Assembly (NCBI GenBank): GCA_011319805.1
Contig: SJRY01000246.1
Coordinates: forward strand, 62,001 to 126,000
DNA: 64,000 bases
From: Macrocybe gigantea
Taxonomy: Eukaryota > Basidiomycota > Agaricomycetes > Agaricales > Callistosporiaceae
Direction of reading: 5' to 3'
A program made the position numbers and the translations under genes. The notes beneath the pieces were generated by a model, which saw only the letters and a program-made list of their open reading frames with translations, was not told the DNA's origin and did not search any database. Of this stretch, positions 12,170 to 24,469 are shown piece after piece; within the stretch, counting starts at the first letter, position 1, and each line of letters begins with the position of its first letter.

Positions 12170-12278
12170 TTGTTAAGCTTTTCGATCAAATAAATTTTAG
12201 ATGTATTCGCATTCACATGCATTCACGCCATCCGTTGAAAAGAAGAAACAAAAAGCTCGCTATTTCGTTTAGACTGAA

Positions 12279-12360
12279 GGGCCTTGCTGGGAATCGAACC
12301 CAGGCCACTTGCAATTACTGACCACCCAAAGCAAGTATCGTACCTCTAGACTACAAGGCC
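12279..12360 (-). tRNA. tRNA-Pro(TGG), second copy, with 11-nt intron
   Basis: Exons identical to the copy at 9893-9974: acceptor GGCCTTG/CAAGGCC, anticodon TGG and the same T arm. The 11-nt intron has a different sequence (TGGTCAGTAAT), so the introns have diverged while the mature tRNAs are the same. Confidence 0.93.
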
Positions 12361-15300
12361 ATTGTTGGAGATGGTGCCTATTAAAACTCACCTTGAATCA
12401 TCAGAATGCATGAGCCGATGCGGACAGAAAATTAGTCGTTTGGGCTCTGATCTCCTCTTAAAATGTGGTCCATCGGCCCGATTAGCAATGCGTCATTCCA
12501 AGTCTCATTTGCGTGGATCGAGATAACACTCAGTAGGAAATGTATTCAAATAGAACACCGCTCCAGCGCAGGCAAGGGGTTGTGCAAGGTCTTCACCAAT
12601 CGGTTTTGCTTTATGTAGACAATAGGACCATGGGTAAGCGGGATGAAACGAAGCAATGTATGTCCGGATAGCACAGATAGACCAGTAACGTACACGTCAG
12701 CATGGGGCAAGAGAGAATATTGCGAATGCTCGATCGTGGCCGAGTTTGATAGGAGTTTGCGGGCGTCTATACACAAGGCGCTCAACACAGCGGAACTGAT
12801 CACGCAGAATTGGCACTTCCATAGGTTGGGGATGCTGTTTAGATAGTAATTTAGGACAGAGACAGTCAGGACAGGAAGCACACTTGCCCAACCGCTCGAG
12901 GAACGGGCACAGCATCTGCTCGAACCATAATGAACTGTAAAAGACGAACGACCTGCATAGAGAATCGATCATGTCAGTTCGACTTGTAAACGGAGTAGAG
13001 ATACAGTCGGATTCGAGAGGCTCTGCAGCAATGCGGCACCCGTTCATAAACGCTGTCGAAAAAATTGTAGTGAATTTGCACAAAGACCGACTCCACAGAG
13101 CATGGTTTATTATCCAAAAACCACCACCCCGTATCAACTGTAGCGTCTCAGGAGCAAGCAGTGATCCATTTTAACCTGCTTGGAGTCTTCGCCTAGAATG
13201 AGCCCTAAAGGCAAGAAAGCGACCTGTCAAAAATTTTGCGGTTCAACATTCCGGTAGTCGACGGCCGTGATCGAAGGTCCGAGCTGGACGCAGCGGGCAG
13301 AGCAAACTAAGCTAGGCGCGCCATCCGAGTCCTTGGTGCCAGCTAACATCCGATACTACAGGGCATTGTAGACAGACAGATTCGGCCGAAATACCCCTCG
13401 CACACAGGTTACTTGTCGGGCCGTTGCGGTCGAGTCGTAGTCCAGGGGAAAGCGGGTAGAAGCAAGTCGCAAACATGGATAGGCACGTTGAGTGTTGGTT
13501 CACAGCAGACGAGTAGTGCACCAAAAAGCTGCTTTGGAAAATTTATTGTGTGGTCCTTCACCTTGGAGGAAGAGACGAATGGCGAGGGCATGTTCAGCAA
13601 TATTTACCCATGCAGTCACGCACGACAAACCAATGCGGATATGATGTCATGCATGAATTGCCTAGTTAAGTTACACATGAAGCCAACCCGGGCATTGAGA
13701 GTGAATGGTATAATCTGATACTGTTCCATCCAGTGCACATCGTTCAGAGTAGTACCATCTGGAATGTTCTGGAAACTGTATCTCTGGATAGCACAATGTG
13801 CTCCGTATTGAAAGACACAGCATCCAGAGGTTTCGTCCATTCCAAGGTTACCATGACTTGACAAGGTAGCAGTAGTGCATTCACGCGCTGGAGTGGGATA
13901 ATCCGTCTTCTATCTTTTTAGCATGTAAAAACGAAATTGAAAAAGACCACAGCATATTTTACTCCTATCGCGTGACAATCCGCAGCTAGAATGACCCTTT
14001 TCGGGGCCCGAGTTGCTTTTGAGACATGGCAGTGCGCTCTAGACAACAGAAATTCAGATTCTGAAGCCCCTGAAGGTGACACGGGTCTCGTTCCGGTACA
14101 CCGAGCGTCCATTGAGATGAAAACACAAGATGACTCACAGTAGCATATTTAGGCGCGTTGCCGTCGGAAAAAACTTTTTTGTGATAGAGATATGGCACAA
14201 AATTGGCGCTTGACAGCTTTGCTACATTTCGCCGAGAATGCAACTACCCTCCAGTGGTGCCGCCTCCGGACGCCAAAGTGTAATCAAATAGGGAAACATC
14301 ATTGAGAGGATCTCCGAGAGAAGCTACAATGGACCGCATTCGGGCACGGACTGCAAAGTGGGTTTCATACGGCAAAGCACATCCGAGAGTTGATTTTCAT
14401 GGGATCGGGTGTCAGGATTTGCTCTGCATTATCTCAAACTCACCCTGCATCGTTTGCTAGTCCGTCAACAATACATTGGCCACGTACCACACCAACGAGG
14501 CTGCGTAATGTGTTGCGCCGATCAATTGCATGTGTATTTTACGGCTTCCGCAACGTGAAAATATTCACTGTTTTGTATGCCGCGCCCAGGCCAAGGAAAC
14601 GAATGTCACGCTATGGCTGATCGGACAGCTCAAGCGGATTCGCGCGAACAAAGCATAAAAAGAGCTCAAGATGCCTGCAGCTCGGCCGCACAGCACAGGC
14701 CGTTTCTGAAGAAATATGCGTTGCGGTATCGCCAAGAAACTGCGCTGACTAGTATATGATGCCTTGGGGATCAACGTAGGGATCTGCATGACCGTGCTGG
14801 GAACAGGAGTTGCTGCGCATGTCGACAACACTGTCGATCTGCAGGTGAACTGCTCACCTGCTAACAGATGACGATGTCCTCACCTTTCCGTAAGCGGGTT
14901 AAGCTGTGCGTGACAAGACTTGACTGTACATCTCTCGGCAGTCTGGGCATAGAGTCACAACGTCGTGAGCTCAGCGAGAAATGCGAAGTCCTAGTTGATC
15001 TGGATTCTCATTTCAGAAGCAAACCCAACGCGCGACGATCGTGCGGGCTTGGAGTTACATTCCGCTAGGACAAAAATGCGCGGTCTATATTGTTCTTGCG
15101 CGATCTTGGCTACGCGCTTTGTTAGGGTTTCAAAGCGGAACAGAAGGGATACAAAGGCACTGGAGACTGCTCGCTACAGCATTCCTTTAACGCCATGTCA
15201 TGCTGTGTGCGAATGTGACGAGTGATGCAGTCAGAAATAAATATGAGCCGGTTTGGTTCGGTTTAAGTGGTGGGAATTTAGAAAGAGGCAGTGCGCGATG

Positions 15301-15364
15301 CATGCTAAATACATTGACTTGGTGTTCTAGGACTACCCTCTCTCATCCCCCTTCATGCCCACCA
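12361..15364. other. Gene-poor 3-kb region
   Basis: No gene can be supported. Weak open stretches lie on the minus strand at 12546-13137, 13616-13864 and 13986-14243. Some have plausible amino-acid composition and possible splice sites, but I could not chain them in phase or recognise a family. They may be remnants of a decayed gene. The last few hundred bases are the promoter of the Ca2+-ATPase gene. Confidence 0.4.
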
Positions 15365-18300
15365 ATGCCCCATGCTGCCTATTCCGATGTCCCTTCCATC
15401 CTCATAAACTCGTCTCCTTCTGCTCAGGGTTTGGACGGACACGGTCGACCCGTTGACGACGCCCTTCTATCCCCAGGAGCCGCCTCCTCGCGACCACGAG
15501 CATCCCTAGACCTATCTCCGTCTTCTAGTCCAACAGACGTCTCTTACGAGTCGATTCCTCCCTCGCCCTCAACCTCTGAGCATTCACCGTCATCCGCGCA
15601 TTTTCGAACCACGGTCGACCTTAGACACAATGAACCGAGTCGAAAGCTTAGCAACGCCACTTTCACGTCCGCTTCGTCCGACCAGGAGCACCTCCGAATC
15701 CAGACGCCTCATTCACACGCGCAGACCACGGATTCCACCTCTTCTACCTACATAGAACAGGCCAATTCTTCGATAGAGAACGCCACTGGCGAGAAGGAAA
15801 AGAAAAAGTCAAAAAAAGAAAAGAAAGAGGAATTGGAACGGCTGCAGAATCTGACTGCCCATGAAATTGAGCTGGAACAGGACCAACGGATAGACCCAAA
15901 GCCATTCGAGCTTAAGCCATATCAGCTCGCGCGGGTTGTCGACCCGAAAAGCCCTGACCTTCTCAAGAGTGTCGGTGTACGAGCGGGCTTTTGAAATGTC
16001 TAGGGACCAACGCGGATTATGGTCTCTCCAAACACGCGTTGTCGACAAGCGGTAAGGGTGCAGGACATGGCGTGTCTCATAGGCACGACACAGAGAAGGA
16101 CGGTGTCAAAGAGAAGATCCCAGAAATCACGTTGACGGATCCTCGCGGCGAGACAATCTCGGAGTCGGGCCCGGCATATGCTGCCACTTTGGAAGACCGT
16201 ATTAGGGTCTATGGCATGAACGTCATTCCAACGCGACCAAGCAAGACACTGCTGCAGCTTATGTGGATGGCCATCAAAGATAAAGTCCTTGTATGCGCTA
16301 TTTCGAAACTTTTTTTTTTTTTCTCGTGGCCTCTCATTTTGTAACAATCTAGGTCCTCCTATCCTTGGCAGCCATCATCTCGCTGGCATTGGGCTTTGTC
16401 CAGGACTTCGGAACTCCACTCCCAGAGGGAGAAGCCCCGGTCGACTGGGTGGAAGGTGTGGCCATCATGGTCGCTGTGGCGATCGTCGTTAGTCCACAAG
16501 TTCTTTCGATTCCTAGTCGCTAAGGCTGACTTTGGCATCAGGTTATAGTAGGATCTCTTAATGATTGGCAAAAAGAGCGGCAGTTCAAGGCCCTCAACGA
16601 TAAGAAAGAGGAACGAAAGGTTAAGGTTGTCCGCCACGGCATGGAGACCCTTATCGATGTAAAGGTCTGCAATGGAGTAAATCATTTCTTGGTATCATCA
16701 TTTTTGAACGCTTTACAGGATGTCGTCGTAGGTGACGTAGCGTTACTGGAGCCAGGAGAGGTCATTCCCTGCGACGGCATATTTCTGTATGGACACAATG
16801 TTCGTTGCGACGAGTCGGGTGCTACGGGTGAATCAGATGCTATCCGAAAGCTGCCATTCGAGGAATACTTGGAGATGGGGGAAGCAGCTCATGTGGACTG
16901 TTTCATTGTCAGCGGGAGCAAGGTGTTGGAAGGCGTGGGTCGGTACGTTGTTATTGCGGTGGGCACAAAGAGTTTTAACGGCCGGATCATGACTGGTAAA
17001 ATGCTCTTCTTCGCTGATACAAATAATGATGCTGAAGCCGCCTTGCAGCCTTGCGCACAGATGCTGAAAACACGCCGCTTCAGATGAAACTCAATAGTCT
17101 CGCCGAATTAATAGCCAAAATTGGATCCATCGTTGGCGGATTGCTTTTCGCGGCGCTTATGATCAGATTTTTTGTCCAACTCGGGACGAAGAACCCCGCA
17201 CGGTAATCACCATTCCATCTGCGAATGGACAGGTTTACTCATACGTTCATTTGTCTAGAACTCCGAATGAGTATGGAATGGCGTTTGTGGATATTCTTAT
17301 TATATCGGTTACCGTCATCGTTGTGGCCGTCCCCGAAGGTACTTATCTCATGATTCTACAGCATTGTGCCTCGATGTTCCTCATAACCCCGTTTAGGTCT
17401 ACCGCTTGCAGTCACACTCGCCTTGGCGTTTGCGACGAAGCGAATGACAAAAGAGAATCTGCTTGTGCGCGTTCTTGGCTCCTGCGAGACGATGGCGAAT
17501 GCGTCCGTTGTTTGCACAGACAAGACAGGCACACTGACTCAAAACGATATGACCGTCGTCGCAGGCTCGATAGGCATACATGCCAAGTTTGTCCGTCACC
17601 TTAAGGACAATGTCGAGCGTAGCAACGCAGACGAGAGGGAACAACCTGGGGCTTCGTCCGAAGTTGGGGCGGCTACCGCCACCATCCAGGAGCGCAAGCA
17701 CAGGGACGATTTCTCGATCGATCTGGCGGAGCTGAACACGGTGCTGCCGCGCGCATTGCAAAGCCTTACGAACGAAGCCATCGCAGTGAACAGCACCGCT
17801 TTCGAGGATGAAGATCCGGAGACAAAGCAGCTGGTGTTCGTGGGCAGCAAGACAGAGACAGCGCTGCTGAAATTTGCGAAGGAGCTGGGTGGAATAGCTT
17901 TAGGGAGACGAGAGACGGTGCTGAGATTGTGCAGATGATTCCGTTTTCGAGCGAGCGTAAGGCGATGGGAACGGTGGTAAAGCTTAAGAATGGCAAGGGA
18001 TACAGATTCTACGCGAAGGGCGCGTCGGAGATTCTCTCAAAGAAGTGCAGGTATCATGTGGTCGTCAAAAGGCCGGGTTCTGACCCAGAGAAGCAAGCCT
18101 ACGACGACGAAGTCGAGGTGAAAGAGATGGATTCACTCGCAGAGGACAATATCGATCGCACCATTATCTTCTACGCTAACCAGACACTCAGGACGATTGC
18201 GCTTTGCTATCGAGATTTTCCGACGTGGCCACCAGTGGACATGCCTCACGATGAGGAAAACGAGGTCAGTAAAAGAATAATTCCTGTTTGCGATGCACCG

Positions 18301-20027
18301 ATTAATGCTTTCGCCTAGGTTCCCTATGAAAACTTAGCAGAAGAGCTGACTCTGATTGGGATCACTGGTATTGAGGATCCACTTCGACTCGGCGTCAGGG
18401 ACGCAGTAGCGAAGTGCCACAAAGCTGGCGTGAAGATTAAGATGTGCACAGGAGATAACGTTCTTACTGCGCGCTCCATCGCCAGTCAGTGTGGTATCTT
18501 CGGTCCGGGTGGCATCGTCATGGAGGGCCCTACCTTCAGAGAACTGTCACAACAAGAGCGGATTGCGATCGTTCCACAGCTCCAAGTCCTTGCACGTTCA
18601 TCGCCGGAGGATAAAAAAATCCTTGTGGAAACGCTGAAGTCTCTTGGAGAAATCGTAGGCGTGACAGGCGATGGGACAAATGATGGACCGGCTCTCAAGA
18701 CCGCCAACGTCGGATTCTCGATGGGTATTGCGGGTACCGAGGTGGCGAAAGAAGCATCAGATATCATTCTCATGGACGATAATTTTGCTTCAATCGTCAA
18801 GGCCATTATCTGGGACGATGCGTGAACGACGCAGTTCGCAAGTTCCTACAGTTCCAGGTCTCAACAAATGTGACTGCTGTCGTCATCACGTTCGTGACTG
18901 CCGTTGCTTCGGAACAGGAACAATCGGTGCTTTCGGCGGTGCAACTGCTGTGGATTAATATCATCATGGATACGTTTGCTGCTTTGGCACTGGCTACGGA
19001 TCCTGCGAGCGAGGCACTTTTGGATCGGTTGCCGGACAAGAAGACGGCGCCGCTGTTCTCGGTGGACATGTACAAGCAGATTCTCTTCCAGTCTATCTAT
19101 CAGATCACTATAATCTTGATCTTCCACTTCCTTGGGATGCGCATTCTCGGTGTTCACCATGACACGTCATCGGCGTCGGTCAAGCATGCTCGTGCAATCG
19201 TTCAGACTTTTGTCTTCAATGCCTTTGTGTTCGCCCAGATTTTCAATTCTGTCAACTGCCGAAGGCTCGATCGGAGGCTCAACATATTCGAAGGCATCTC
19301 GCGTAACGGGTATTTCATCGTCATCACGCTCATAGGTAAAGATTTCTTGTCCCGTGGTGTCATTGACCCTAAATTGCTTCGTTCCTTTCAGAAATATGCG
19401 TACAAGTCCTGATCGTCTTCGTCGGCGGTGATGCTTTCCAGGTTACGAGGGTTGGTGGCCGTGAATGGGGTATTTCTCTGGCGCTTGGAGTTGTGTCTAT
19501 CCCTCTGGGTGCGCTCATCCGCCTGATGCCCAATCCGCCGTTCGAGAAGCTGTTCAATCGCCTTGGCCTTCTTGGACGAGAACCTATCCTTCCGGTCACG
19601 AGCCCTGAACTTGAAAAGAATTGGACAGGTGCTATATCTGTGGTTCGCGACAATCTCAAGACATTCTCCAGCGTCCGCGGTGGACGCGTTCGATCATCTT
19701 CTTTCGTCATCAAGAGCAGGCGCGCTAGACGTAGCCAGGAGTCAACCCCTATCACTATGTATGTTCCTGTATTGTGATCTGTTGAACATTGAACTAAAGG
19801 TGACCGATAGTTCTTCTATAATGACCATGGTTCCAACGCTGGTGTTTGGCACCGTTGCAACAGGCCATACAACCGGTTCGCTTTCCGACCCGGCTCACGC
19901 AGATCCATCCAAGTCATCTGCAGCATTATATGCGGGCAAGATACAATTCCACCCAGATACCTCACCTGATGACGCGATGTACAAACGTTTTGCGGGTTAC
20001 AAAGCTGAACTCGCTGATATGAGATAG
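15365..20027 (+). CDS. PMC1: PMC1-type P2B Ca2+-transporting ATPase, three apparent frameshifts
   Basis: Pumps Ca2+ out of the cytosol, in yeasts into the vacuole. Ten exons: 15365-16290, 16353-16487, 16542-16664, 16719-16995, 17049-17202, 17259-17338, 17397-18264, 18319-19335, 19392-19758 and 19811-20027, about 1388 residues. Motifs in order: Ser-rich N-terminus, Lys/Glu-rich segment, actuator TGES (GATGESDAI), PEGL (VAVPEGLPLAV), phosphorylation site [15 protein letters not shown], hinge [12 protein letters not shown], and the M6 helix [15 protein letters not shown]. Three single bases are missing: TTTT at 15989-15992 (before [12 protein letters not shown]), GGG at 17887-17889 (FAKELG to [11 protein letters not shown]) and GGG at 18812-18814 (AIIW to [12 protein letters not shown]). 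Exon lengths fit the splice phases only when these bases are added, so I read them as sequence errors. Confidence 0.93.
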
Positions 20028-20438
20028 ATTCCCCCTTTTTTTCATTAACGTGCACTTTCTAGGCGGCAGCGGTAGCGATTTGAACCTTGTTGTGGTCGGA
20101 TCTCGCTGTTGCTGGCGTCTGGGCGAATATTTCTGGTCATTATACCTCCCTTCGTTCTTGCACCGATGAGTAATGACGGCACGTAATCTATGCTTGACAT
20201 TTTGGTTTTTGTCTCCCGTGCTCCACCCTCGAACGATCGATCTGAACATTTTATCATCACTGGATCCTTGGCTGGCTAAATTATGGATTCTTTATGATAG
20301 AGGTCCAGTGGCTAGAATATTCGTCAATTTTTTTTCAGCATTCATGTAGATATACACATAAGGTTATGCCTTTTTCAATTACGCTACTTCACCATATTTA
20401 TATGTTTGGATAATAATACTGGACTAGCAATCATTTTG

Positions 20439-20465
20439 AACCGGTTATCCAAAGATGAACCGGTT
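20439..20465. promoter_or_regulatory. Paired AACCGGTT palindromes (CP2/Grainyhead-like site)
   Basis: The 8-bp palindrome AACCGGTT occurs at 20439-20446 and again at 20458-20465, 19 bp apart and each preceded by G. It lies about 150 bp before the SRA-YDG start codon. AACCGGTT is the known core for CP2/Grainyhead factors, which fungi also have. Use as a binding site here is inference. Confidence 0.35.
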
Positions 20466-20610
20466 CAGTTCGAAGTTTGAATATACGGAACGAAGACTAC
20501 CTATAATTATGCTGGGAGGGGCTTGGAGCAATCGATAGCATCAAGAAAACCGTGATATATAAAAGCATGCTGTTGACGCGTGTCCTTTGCAGGTTCGCAA
20601 AACTTGTCCA

Positions 20611-22306
20611 ATGGCGCAAATCCTCGTTCCCGGAAATTATCATGGTGCGCGTGACCGTGAAGTCACGGCGATCACAACGCGATCTGTGCCTTCAGAGACC
20701 TTACCACAAACGCTCATAATACAAACGACGATGAGCTGGATCAAAGGTGCTGTAGTCACCAAAAATCCAAATCGCAACGCGTGAGTACGGCGTTACAAGT
20801 CTTGTCCGAGCATCTATTCTTCCACAGCATTTCGAAATGATTGTCACATCGTCTTAGGAAAATCCATGGTGAAATCTCTGGCTATCCTGTGGGTTCGAGG
20901 TTTAGGTCCCGAGTGGAATGCAGTGAGGCGGGCGTCCATGCACCTCTTCGCGCCGGAATTCACGGGAATGGCACAGATGGTTGTTATTCGGTCGTGTTGT
21001 GAGTCGACGAGTCACTCATTGCTGGCGGCAAACTCTAATGGTCCTCGGATTCAAAGGTCCGGCGGCTATGAAGACGACGTCGACGACGGGGACCTCATGT
21101 TCGCACATCATTCCTTACACGTGCGTCTGCTAACTTGATGGCTCAGCACTTATACAGGACAGGGTGAGTTTTTAATCCGACGTCTTGAGGGTGACGATTG
21201 TTAAAGTGCTTTGGCCTTGGAACGCAGGCGGACGAGATACCACCGGGAGTAAGCTGGATCAGATGAAGGGCAAGACTGTGAGGCAGATTGATGCTGCTTT
21301 GGTTTGAAACGCTGACTCACCAGCATGCGTGTGGCAGCTATGGGAGGGCCCTCAGGCAGCCGATCAAACGTGGACTTTGGGCAACAAAGCCTTGAAGGTA
21401 ATGCATGCCGAGCTCATGGTAGAAAAGTGATTTTAGACAACATAGTGCAGATTTCCGCCACAACGAAGAGACCGGTCAGGGTGATCCGAGGCCACAGCCT
21501 CAACTCGCGGTTTGCTCCCTCAGAAGGGTATGTTTCCTTGAGGTTTAGTTCCCATTCACCCACTCACACATGGTGACGCCAGATACCGCTATGATGGACT
21601 ATATGAGGTCGTTGACGTGCGTCGATTGTCGTGTGTTCATTGCGGTTTCAATCTAACGATCAGGAAGGCGTGGCGCGGACCTGGAAGGACTGGTTTTATG
21701 ACATGCAGATTTACATTCAGGGTGTGTGCTCAAGCTTATGTTGCATCGACGATGAATGCTGACGATAGATCATAGCGGATTCCTGGACAGTTACCGCTGC
21801 CTGGCGTACCGATACGAAAGTCGGCCGCCATGTCGGTTGGTTCATCGACGACAGGTGCTGGGTCGCCTTCCGTTTCCAAGCCCACAACTCCAGCACGGGC
21901 TTCAAATTTGTCCTCGACTGTCCATAAACGGCCACGGTCGTCAAGCATGGTCGCATCACAACCAGGCCCATCGAAAGTGGCAAAGACTCAAGCCTCTCAA
22001 GCTGGACCTCTGAGAGCATCATATACCCCAGCTCCTCAGAGCCGCGTCTCCTTGCAGATGGTTGAGGAAGATGTAAGGCGTCGGCCACGACCTTCGCCCA
22101 AGCCGGTCGAGAAACCCAAACCACTCAGTGCGGCAGAGAGGCCTGGATTCTTGCAGAGCTTGGCAGGAATGAAGCGGCTGAATATTTCGAGTCAAGTCGA
22201 GGACGGGGATGGTGACAGCGATTTGTCGAGCTCTAAATGGGCAGCGGTGCAGGGCAGGAAGAAGTATGAGAACTTGCACTTTAAGAAACGCAAGGTCGCT
22301 GAATGA
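20611..22306 (+). CDS. SRA-YDG domain protein (methyl-DNA reader type)
   Basis: Ten exons: 20611-20780, 20858-20998, 21057-21098, 21147-21163, 21228-21277, 21356-21397, 21451-21527, 21583-21616, 21668-21721 and 21791-22306, about 380 residues. The SRA-YDG fold is clear: KIHGEISGYPVG, GIHGNG, VVLSGGYEDDVDDGDLITYTGQGG, ADQTWTLGNKAL, RPVRVIRG, GYRYDGLYEVV, and GFMTCRFTFRRLP. SRA domains bind hemimethylated or methylated CpG DNA (UHRF1, plant SUVH). No RING, PHD or SET domain is attached; the C-terminal 170 residues are Ser/Pro-rich and basic, probably disordered and nuclear. Exon 4 is only 17 nt. The end of exon 5 is uncertain: GTGAGG at 21278 or GTTTGA at 21302 both keep phase. Confidence 0.85.
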
Positions 22307-22488
22307 ACATTGGAGAGGGTTGTAACGCTAGCTAGCTAACGATGGACTGTACTTGAAATGTTATGATGCTTTGTCGGATGTTTGAGACCTCAAAACAAAG
22401 GGTCCTAGTTTGGCCACAAGCGAAATTGTGGCCATCGACTTTATACGAACACTTCACTGCGACCGTCGTCAAGCCCTGGCTCAACGCG

Positions 22489-24130
22489 ATGTCGTTCTTC
22501 GGTGCATCTAGCACTGCGACGGCCGTCGCAGCGGACAAGGATATCGAAATGCCTGATCCGCCGACAGACTCCATCTCGTCGGTGTCGTTTTCAGGCCAAG
22601 CTGACTATCTGGCTGTTGGAAGCTGGGACAACAGTGTGAGTGCCTGCTGTGTCTCCTTCGGTCCTGACCTGCCAGCCATCTGAACCTCATCCTTTCTGAC
22701 CGCAGGTGCGACTGTACGAGATCGGCGCGAATGGCCAGTCACAAGGCAAAGCGATGTATCAGCATCAAGGGCCCGTCTTGAGTGTCTGCTGGAACAAGGT
22801 GACCTTTTTTTTTTTCCTTTTCTTTTCGCGCAATCCGGCTGCTTGAATGAACTGCTCAACCTGGACCTGTTCTCGTCTGCTTCTGCTCTGTTTGTCTGCG
22901 TTCGCGCCGGTCTGGTAGGAGGGGAACAAGGTGTTTTCGGGAGGCGCTGACAATGCGGGGAGGATGTTCGACATCACCACCGGCCAGGCGACCCAAGTCG
23001 CGCAGCACGACGCGCCGATCAAGGTCGTCAAGTGGATAGATGCCCCTCAGGCGGGAATCCTGGCCACAGGCAGCTGGGACAAGACGCTCAAAGTGAGTTT
23101 CGCTTTCTCCGCGCATCGTTCGTCCTGGGTTCGGTCTGTCACCGGGCGGCGTGCGTCTGGGTTTTGAATTCTGGGTTCGCTCAACTCGTTATTGACAGTA
23201 CTGGGACCTCCGCGCGCCGCAGCCCGTCGCGTCCGTTACGCTGCCGGAGCGTTGCTACACGATGGACGTGCAGTACCCGCTGATGGTCGTCGGCACCGCC
23301 GAGCGCCACATCCAGATATTCAACCTGACGAACCCAACGACGCCGTACAAGGCCAGTCCTCAGTCGCTTCCCGATCATGTTCGTCTGACCGAGTTGGCGC
23401 AATGCAGACCATTTTCTCGCCTCTCAAGTGGCAGACCCGTGTCGTTTCGTGTTTCACGGCTTCGACCAGCAGCGGTTTTGCGGTGGGCAGTGTGGAAGGG
23501 CGCGTGGCTATTCAGTGAGTTACAGAGGTTTGTTATTCCATGCTGTGGGACGGCGCTGAGATAGCTTGCGACTGCAAAGATACGTTGAGGATAAGGATGC
23601 ATCGTGCGTTCTTTCTACATTCCTGGCTGTTGCGATCAACGAATTCCTCGATTCCATGCAGAAACAATTTCTCATTCAAGTGCCATCGCCGGGACAATGT
23701 TCCCAACTCAAAAGATCAGGCGCTGGTTTATGCAGTTAACGACATATCGTTCCACCCTGTCCACGGGACATTCTCCACTTGTGGTACGCCGTCCGATCTC
23801 TTTACCCGTGACGCGTCGACCCAGCTCTCCTGCAGGATCTGATGGAACAATTCACTTTTGGGACAAGGATGCTCGAACGCGTCTAAAGAGTAAACTTCTA
23901 CTTTGTTGAGCCCCCTGATGTTATTGACACTTATATTCTATCTTTCAGCTTTCGATGCAGCGCCTGGGCCCATCACTACGACAGCCTTCAACCGCAACGG
24001 CTCGATCTTTGCATACGCCATTTCCTACGATTGGTCGAAAGGTCATTCTGGCATGACACCAGGACATCCCAACAAACTGATGCTACACGCTTGTAAAGAC
24101 GAGGAGGTCAAAAAGAGACCAAGGAAGTAG
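22489..24130 (+). CDS. RAE1: RAE1/GLE2 mRNA export WD40 protein, copy A
   Basis: Nuclear-pore-associated beta-propeller that binds the GLEBS motif of Nup98/Nup116, works in poly(A) RNA export and has mitotic roles. Nine exons: 22489-22635, 22706-22798, 22919-23092, 23199-23351, 23408-23514, 23580-23603, 23662-23783, 23836-23889 and 23949-24130, 351 residues, typical for the family. Clear RAE1 signatures include DYLAVGSWDNSV, ILATGSWDKTLKYWDLR, MVVGTAERHIQI, LKWQTRVVSCF, GFAVGSVEGRVAIQYV, NFSFKCHR, AVNDISFHPVHGTFST and the tail KRPRK. The intron at 23352-23407 must start with GC (AAG|GCCAGT), because only that join keeps the frame. All intron positions match copy B downstream. Confidence 0.94.
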
Positions 24131-24469
24131 TCGCCTCGTCATATCTCTCGATTTGCCTGATTTTTTTCGTGCGTCTTCTCAAAAGAAAGGAGGTCGTTGG
24201 GTCGCGTTTGTATGTACATACATGTCAACTCTGCCTTTTTTTCTTTTCCCCTCTTTCTCTCGTCTCGATGAGTTCTAGGCTGGCTAAGATGAAATTGGCC
24301 TAGGCCGTGATTGGCTAGACTCGCGAGTTCTGATCCCAAAGACTTGTTTCTCTGCAGACTCCAATTCAAACTAACACCTACACTGTTAAACCGACGCGAG
24401 AATCTCTCAAAGTCCGCTGCAACGAGGCCACCGCGCAGCGGCAGATTGAGCCGAGCACTGCAGCTCTCA

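Noticed and set aside
15365..20027. PMC1 as a pseudogene
   Set aside because: All catalytic motifs and splice sites are perfect, and the three lesions are one-base losses in runs, like those in unrelated genes of the window.
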